DNA of 9,567 nucleotides, taken from positions 1 to 9,567 of the forward strand of contig CALXZS010000042.1 of NCBI GenBank assembly GCA_944393305.1, in the 5' to 3' direction. Within the stretch, counting starts at the first letter, position 1; each line of letters starts with the position of its first letter. The translations under genes were made by a program, and so were the position numbers. Source of the DNA: an uncultured Clostridia bacterium (GTDB lineage Bacteria; Bacillota; Clostridia; TANB77; CAG-508). Below are positions 6,523 through 9,567 of this stretch, piece after piece. The notes beneath the pieces were generated by a model. It made no database searches. It was not told the DNA's origin and saw nothing but the letters and a program-made list of their open reading frames with translations.

Positions 6523-8892
6523 CTATTTTCTTAACATTGCACCATTTTTTGTTTCTAGTCCTTTTATAATTTTTTCTATGCATTCGTTTATTTCTTCGTC
6601 TTTTAGTGTTCTGTCTGAAGCTCCTAAAGTTAAAGAAAATGCTATACTCTTTTTGTTTTCTTCAATTCCTTTTCCTTCATATACGTCAAATATTTCTGTG
6701 TCTTGTAATAGTTTTCCACCATTATTTTTTATTGTTTTTAATAGTTCTTGTGCTATTACATTTTTATCTACTACAATTGCTAAGTCTTTTTTTACTACTG
6801 GGAATTTAGATAATTCTTTATATTTCATTTTTCCTACTTTTTTAGCTAATAGTTTATCTAAATCTATTTCCATTACATATACTTCTTCTTTGCATATTTC
6901 TGGATTTATCCTTCCGACTATTCCGACTACATCATTATTTACAGAAATAACTGCTGATTTTCCTGGATGCATTTCTTCTGGAAGTTTTTCTTTATCTGCA
7001 ATAAAGCTATATCTTCCGCCATAGCCTAAATAATCTAAAACTTCTTCACATACACCTTTTATTATATAGAAATCTACATTTTTAGGTGCTAAACCTAAAT
7101 AGTATTTTCCTGTCATTAAACATGCTAATTTATTTACTTCTGTATATTCTTCGTTGTTTTTATAAAAGGTTTTTCCAATTTCAAATAAGTCAACATCTTT
7201 ATTATCTCTTGCACTATTATATTCATAAGTTTTATATAATGATGTGATTATACTTTGTCTTAAATAGCTTCTTTCTTCTGTTAGTGGTGCTAATATCTCT
7301 ATTTTTTCATTTTGTTTAGTAGTGAACATATTTGCTTCTTTTTCACTTACTAAACTATATGTTAGTGTTTCATTTAAACCTAAGTTTATCATTTTATTTC
7401 TAATTTCTCTAGAGGTGTTATCAAATGAACCTTTTTTCAAATTCATTTCTTTTAATCTTCCTGGAATATTATCTACACCATATATACGTCCAACTTCTTC
7501 TATTAGGTCTTCTTTTATTGAAATATCTAGTCTTCTTGTAGGTACTAAAACATGTAATATTTCATTTTCCTTTTCTACTTTAAACCCTAATCTTTCAAAT
7601 ATATCTATTATTTCTTTTTCAGATATATTTGCTCCTAATAATGAATTGATATTATCTACTTTTATATCTATTTTTTTATCTTCTTTATTAGTTTTATCAT
7701 AGACTTCCATTCCTGCTACAACTTCAGCATTTGCATATTTTTCTAGCATATGACAGCTTCTTTCAATTGCCATATATGTTCTATTTGGATCTAAGCCTTT
7801 TTCGAATCTATTACTTGCTTCACTTCTTAATATTTTATTTGATGTTTTTCTTACTTTTACACTATCAAATATTGCTGATTCTATAATTATGTTTTTTGTA
7901 TTTTCTGTTATTTCTGTGTCATATCCACCCATTACACCAGCAAGACCTATGGCTCTTTTTCCATCTGATATTACTATATCTTCCTTAGTTAATCTCCTTT
8001 CTTGTTTATCTACTGTTACTAATTTTTCTCCTTCTTCTGCCATTCTAACTTCTATCATGCCTAAAAGTTTATCTGCGTCATAGAAATGTAGTGGTTGACC
8101 TGTTTCTAGCATTACATAATTACTTATATCTACAACATTGTTAATTGGTCTTATTCCTGATGCAATTAGTTTTTCTTTTATCTCTTCAGGGCTTTCATGT
8201 ATTTGTACATTTTCTACTTTTTTTGCTAGAAATAGCTTACAATTTTCTGTATTAATAGCTAATTTAAAATCTAATTTTCCTGTTTCTTTATGTTTTAAAT
8301 CTATTGGCTTTACTTTTTTGTTATATATAGCTCCTACCTCATATGCCATTCCTAAAATACTTAATAAATCTCCTCTATTTGCAGTAAGGTCAAAGTCTAT
8401 AACTCCATCATCCATTTTCATATACTTAATAGGGTCTTCTCCTACTTTTGCATCATTAGGTAATTCATGAATTCCTGCTTTATCTTCTTCTTTTAAAAAT
8501 TTACTTTCCAATCCTAATTCTGCTATTGAGCATAACATTCCATTTGATTCTACTCCTCTTATTGTAGACCTTTTTATTTCTCCTCCTGGTAGTTTTGCTC
8601 CAGGCAATGCTACTATTACTTTTAATCCTTTTCTAACATTTGGTGCTCCACAAACTATTTGCAAAGTTTCATTTCCTATATCTACTTTGCATACATGTAA
8701 ATGGTCTGAATCTGGATGCATTTCACATTCCTTTACTTCTCCTATTATTAGTTTTGTAGCATTTATTAATTTTCCTTGTGTGTCATATTCATTTCCTACT
8801 TTTGTCATATCTTCTGCTAACTTATATATATCTTCTTCTGAATTTATATCTATATCTAAATAATCTTTTAGAAAATTTGTACTTAATTTCAT
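6523..8892 (-). CDS. pheT: Phenylalanyl-tRNA synthetase beta subunit
   Basis: At 789 residues the protein is full length for the bacterial beta chain of the cytoplasmic alpha2-beta2 enzyme, which charges tRNA-Phe with phenylalanine. Domains in order: an N-terminal segment; an EMAP/OB-fold tRNA-binding domain (about 42-155, with HPDSDHLHVCKVDIG at 59-73 and CGAPNVRKG at 81-89); the B3/B4 editing domain (about 213-385, including the GQPLHFYD stretch at 265-272), which hydrolyses Tyr-tRNA-Phe; B5 (about 405-475, with PTRRLDI at 451-457); a catalytic-like core lacking synthetase activity (about 490-680); and a C-terminal ferredoxin-fold anticodon-binding domain (about 697-789, with KFPVVKKDLAIVV). 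The start is supported by MKLSTNFLKDYLDID, typical of the family, and by AAGAAAGG (8908-8901) 8 nt upstream. It follows pheS on the same strand but is separated from it by an unusual 160-nt gap. No defect is seen. Confidence 0.97.
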   Translation of the reverse strand: MKLSTNFLKDYLDIDINSEEDIYKLAEDMTKVGNEYDTQGKLINATKLIIGEVKECEMHPDSDHLHVCKVDIGNETLQIVCGAPNVRKGLKVIVALPGAKLPGGEIKRSTIRGVESNGMLCSIAELGLESKFLKEEDKAGIHELPNDAKVGEDPIKYMKMDDGVIDFDLTANRGDLLSILGMAYEVGAIYNKKVKPIDLKHKETGKLDFKLAINTENCKLFLAKKVENVQIHESPEEIKEKLIASGIRPINNVVDISNYVMLETGQPLHFYDADKLLGMIEVRMAEEGEKLVTVDKQERRLTKEDIVISDGKRAIGLAGVMGGYDTEITENTKNIIIESAIFDSVKVRKTSNKILRSEASNRFEKGLDPNRTYMAIERSCHMLEKYANAEVVAGMEVYDKTNKEDKKIDIKVDNINSLLGANISEKEIIDIFERLGFKVEKENEILHVLVPTRRLDISIKEDLIEEVGRIYGVDNIPGRLKEMNLKKGSFDNTSREIRNKMINLGLNETLTYSLVSEKEANMFTTKQNEKIEILAPLTEERSYLRQSIITSLYKTYEYNSARDNKDVDLFEIGKTFYKNNEEYTEVNKLACLMTGKYYLGLAPKNVDFYIIKGVCEEVLDYLGYGGRYSFIADKEKLPEEMHPGKSAVISVNNDVVGIVGRINPEICKEEVYVMEIDLDKLLAKKVGKMKYKELSKFPVVKKDLAIVVDKNVIAQELLKTIKNNGGKLLQDTEIFDVYEGKGIEENKKSIAFSLTLGASDRTLKDEEINECIEKIIKGLETKNGAMLRK

Positions 8893-8900
8893 AATTTATT

Positions 8901-8908
8901 CCTTTCTT
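8901..8908 (-). promoter_or_regulatory. Ribosome binding site of pheT
   Basis: The minus strand reads AAGAAAGG followed by 8 nt and the ATG at 8892. The site lies beyond the GC-rich element, which leaves pheT with its own initiation signal despite the insertion. Confidence 0.7.
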
Positions 8909-8928
8909 ATAATTTTTAACTCAAGATA

Positions 8929-9025
8929 CAATATATATTCTAGAGCATTTCAAGTGAACGTAGTGCAACGTGCGAGCGCTGATCGAAGGCGAACCGCGAA
9001 GTGGAATTCGAAAGAATATATATTG
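8929..9025. repeat. GC-rich element with perfect 13-bp inverted arms between pheS and pheT
   Basis: CAATATATATTCT at 8929-8941 is perfectly inverted as AGAATATATATTG at 9013-9025. The 71 bp between the arms are about half G+C (37 of 71 by count), in a window that is otherwise strongly AT-rich. The core contains AGCGCT, GAATTC and TTCGAA palindromes and several GCGAA/GTGCAACGTGCGAGCG-like words, but I found no long perfect stem inside it. The element plus arms fill 97 of the 160 nt between the pheS stop and the pheT start, leaving 27 nt and 36 nt of flank. The composition break and terminal inverted arms suggest a small mobile or structured repeat. There is no U-run after the stem in either direction, so a simple terminator is unlikely. 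No transposase is encoded in the window. Confidence 0.75.
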
Positions 9026-9052
9026 GTGTTCTTTAGCATAAATAAAAAATAA

Positions 9053-9567
9053 TTATTTATCCATTCTATCAAATTGATTTAAGAATCTTACATCATTTGC
9101 ATATAATAGTCTCATATCTGTTATTCCATATTTAAACATTGCAAGTCTATCTAACCCTGTGCCAAATGCAAATCCTGTATATTTTTCTGGGTCATATCCA
9201 TTTACTTTTAATACATTTGGATGAACCATACCTGAACCTAAAAGCTCTATCCAACCTGTATGTTTACAAAGGTTACATCCTTTTCCCATACATTTGAAGC
9301 AACTAACATCTACTTCATATGAAGGTTCAGTAAATGGGAAATAACTTGGTCTAAATCTTAATTTTGTATTTTCTCCAAGCATATGCTTCATAAATACTTC
9401 TAAAGTTCCTTTTAAATCTGCAAATGTAATATCTTTATCTATTACCAAGCCTTCTACCTGATTAAATTGGTGTGAATGTGTTGCGTCATCTTCTCTTCTA
9501 TATGTTTTGCCTGGAACTATAATTCTTATAGGGGTTTTTTCTTCATTTGCCATCATTGCTCTTGCTT
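9053..9567 (-). CDS. pheS: Phenylalanyl-tRNA synthetase alpha subunit (partial, 5' end outside window)
   Basis: The frame is open through the right edge (ARA precedes the first visible Met at 9556), so this is the C-terminal half of a protein usually about 340 residues long. It holds most of the class II catalytic core that activates phenylalanine and transfers it to tRNA-Phe. Counting from that Met: KTYRREDDATHSHQFNQVEG (17-36, motif 2 region), FRPSYFPFTEPS (68-79), a Cx2Cx4Cx2C cluster (Cys86, 89, 94, 97) followed by TGWIELLGSGMVHP, and the motif 3 segment GFAFGTGLDRLAM (128-140) with the ATP-contacting Arg. The end, NDVRFLNQF plus a few residues, is the family's normal C-terminus, so the stop at 9053 is genuine. 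The Cys cluster is common in PheS of this type. The Met at 9556 is internal, not the start. Any T-box or other leader would be outside the window. Confidence 0.96.
   Translation of the reverse strand, partial: ARAMMANEEKTPIRIIVPGKTYRREDDATHSHQFNQVEGLVIDKDITFADLKGTLEVFMKHMLGENTKLRFRPSYFPFTEPSYEVDVSCFKCMGKGCNLCKHTGWIELLGSGMVHPNVLKVNGYDPEKYTGFAFGTGLDRLAMFKYGITDMRLLYANDVRFLNQFDRMDK

Noticed and set aside
8954..9052. Plus-strand open frame of 32 codons from GTG through the GC-rich element to TAA
   Set aside because: It has no ribosome site, starts with GTG and runs antisense to the pheST transcript. It is open mainly because the GC-rich core lacks stop codons.
9554..9556. ATG at 9556 as the start of pheS
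   Set aside because: The frame continues upstream to the window edge with residues ARA that fit the PheS core. About half of a normal PheS would be missing if this were the start.

Overview
The window is a stretch of very AT-rich chromosome in which every supportable gene lies on the minus strand. The base composition, A/G-rich Shine-Dalgarno sites, a sortase, and DUF11-repeat surface proteins point to a low-GC Gram-positive (monoderm) bacterium. An uncultured gut-type member of Clostridia or a related Bacillota lineage is the best guess, but lineage cannot be settled from this sequence alone. Reading frames use the standard bacterial code: TAA and TAG stops are seen, and Trp is TGG.

In the direction of transcription (right to left), the window opens with the C-terminal half of pheS (9567-9053, cut by the window edge). 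A complete pheT (8892-6523) follows; together they encode the alpha and beta chains of phenylalanyl-tRNA synthetase. The two genes are separated by 160 nt. Most of that gap is a 97-nt element with a roughly 50% GC core between perfect 13-bp inverted arms, which looks like an inserted repeat. Downstream of pheT is a second palindromic repeat (6422-6520), G/C-tract-rich and REP-like in appearance.

Next comes a tightly packed three-gene unit (6391-3138): a membrane-anchored HSL-type alpha/beta hydrolase with an extra N-terminal two-helix domain, a condensation/alcohol-acetyltransferase-like protein with a single-His HxxxDG motif, and a six-helix membrane protein resembling DUF6320. Spacing of 4 nt and then a 23-nt overlap implies one translationally coupled message. 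The natural reading is a membrane-associated acyl transfer/acyl hydrolysis module of unknown substrate.

A clear sigma-A-type promoter (3088-3060) then starts a surface module. This holds a secreted, C-terminally anchored protein with an LPVTF sequence just before its anchor (3025-2036), a class D-like sortase (2029-1448), and the first 461 residues of an N-terminally anchored, acidic-linker, DUF11-repeat adhesin-like protein (1384 to the window's left edge). The sortase sits between two candidate surface partners.

There is no gene-free stretch over 300 bases. I see no tRNA, rRNA, CRISPR array, transposase gene or canonical intrinsic terminator. The most interesting items are the GC-rich inverted-arm element splitting pheST, the hydrolase/acyltransferase/DUF6320-like module, and the sortase with a possible non-canonical sorting signal in its neighbour.
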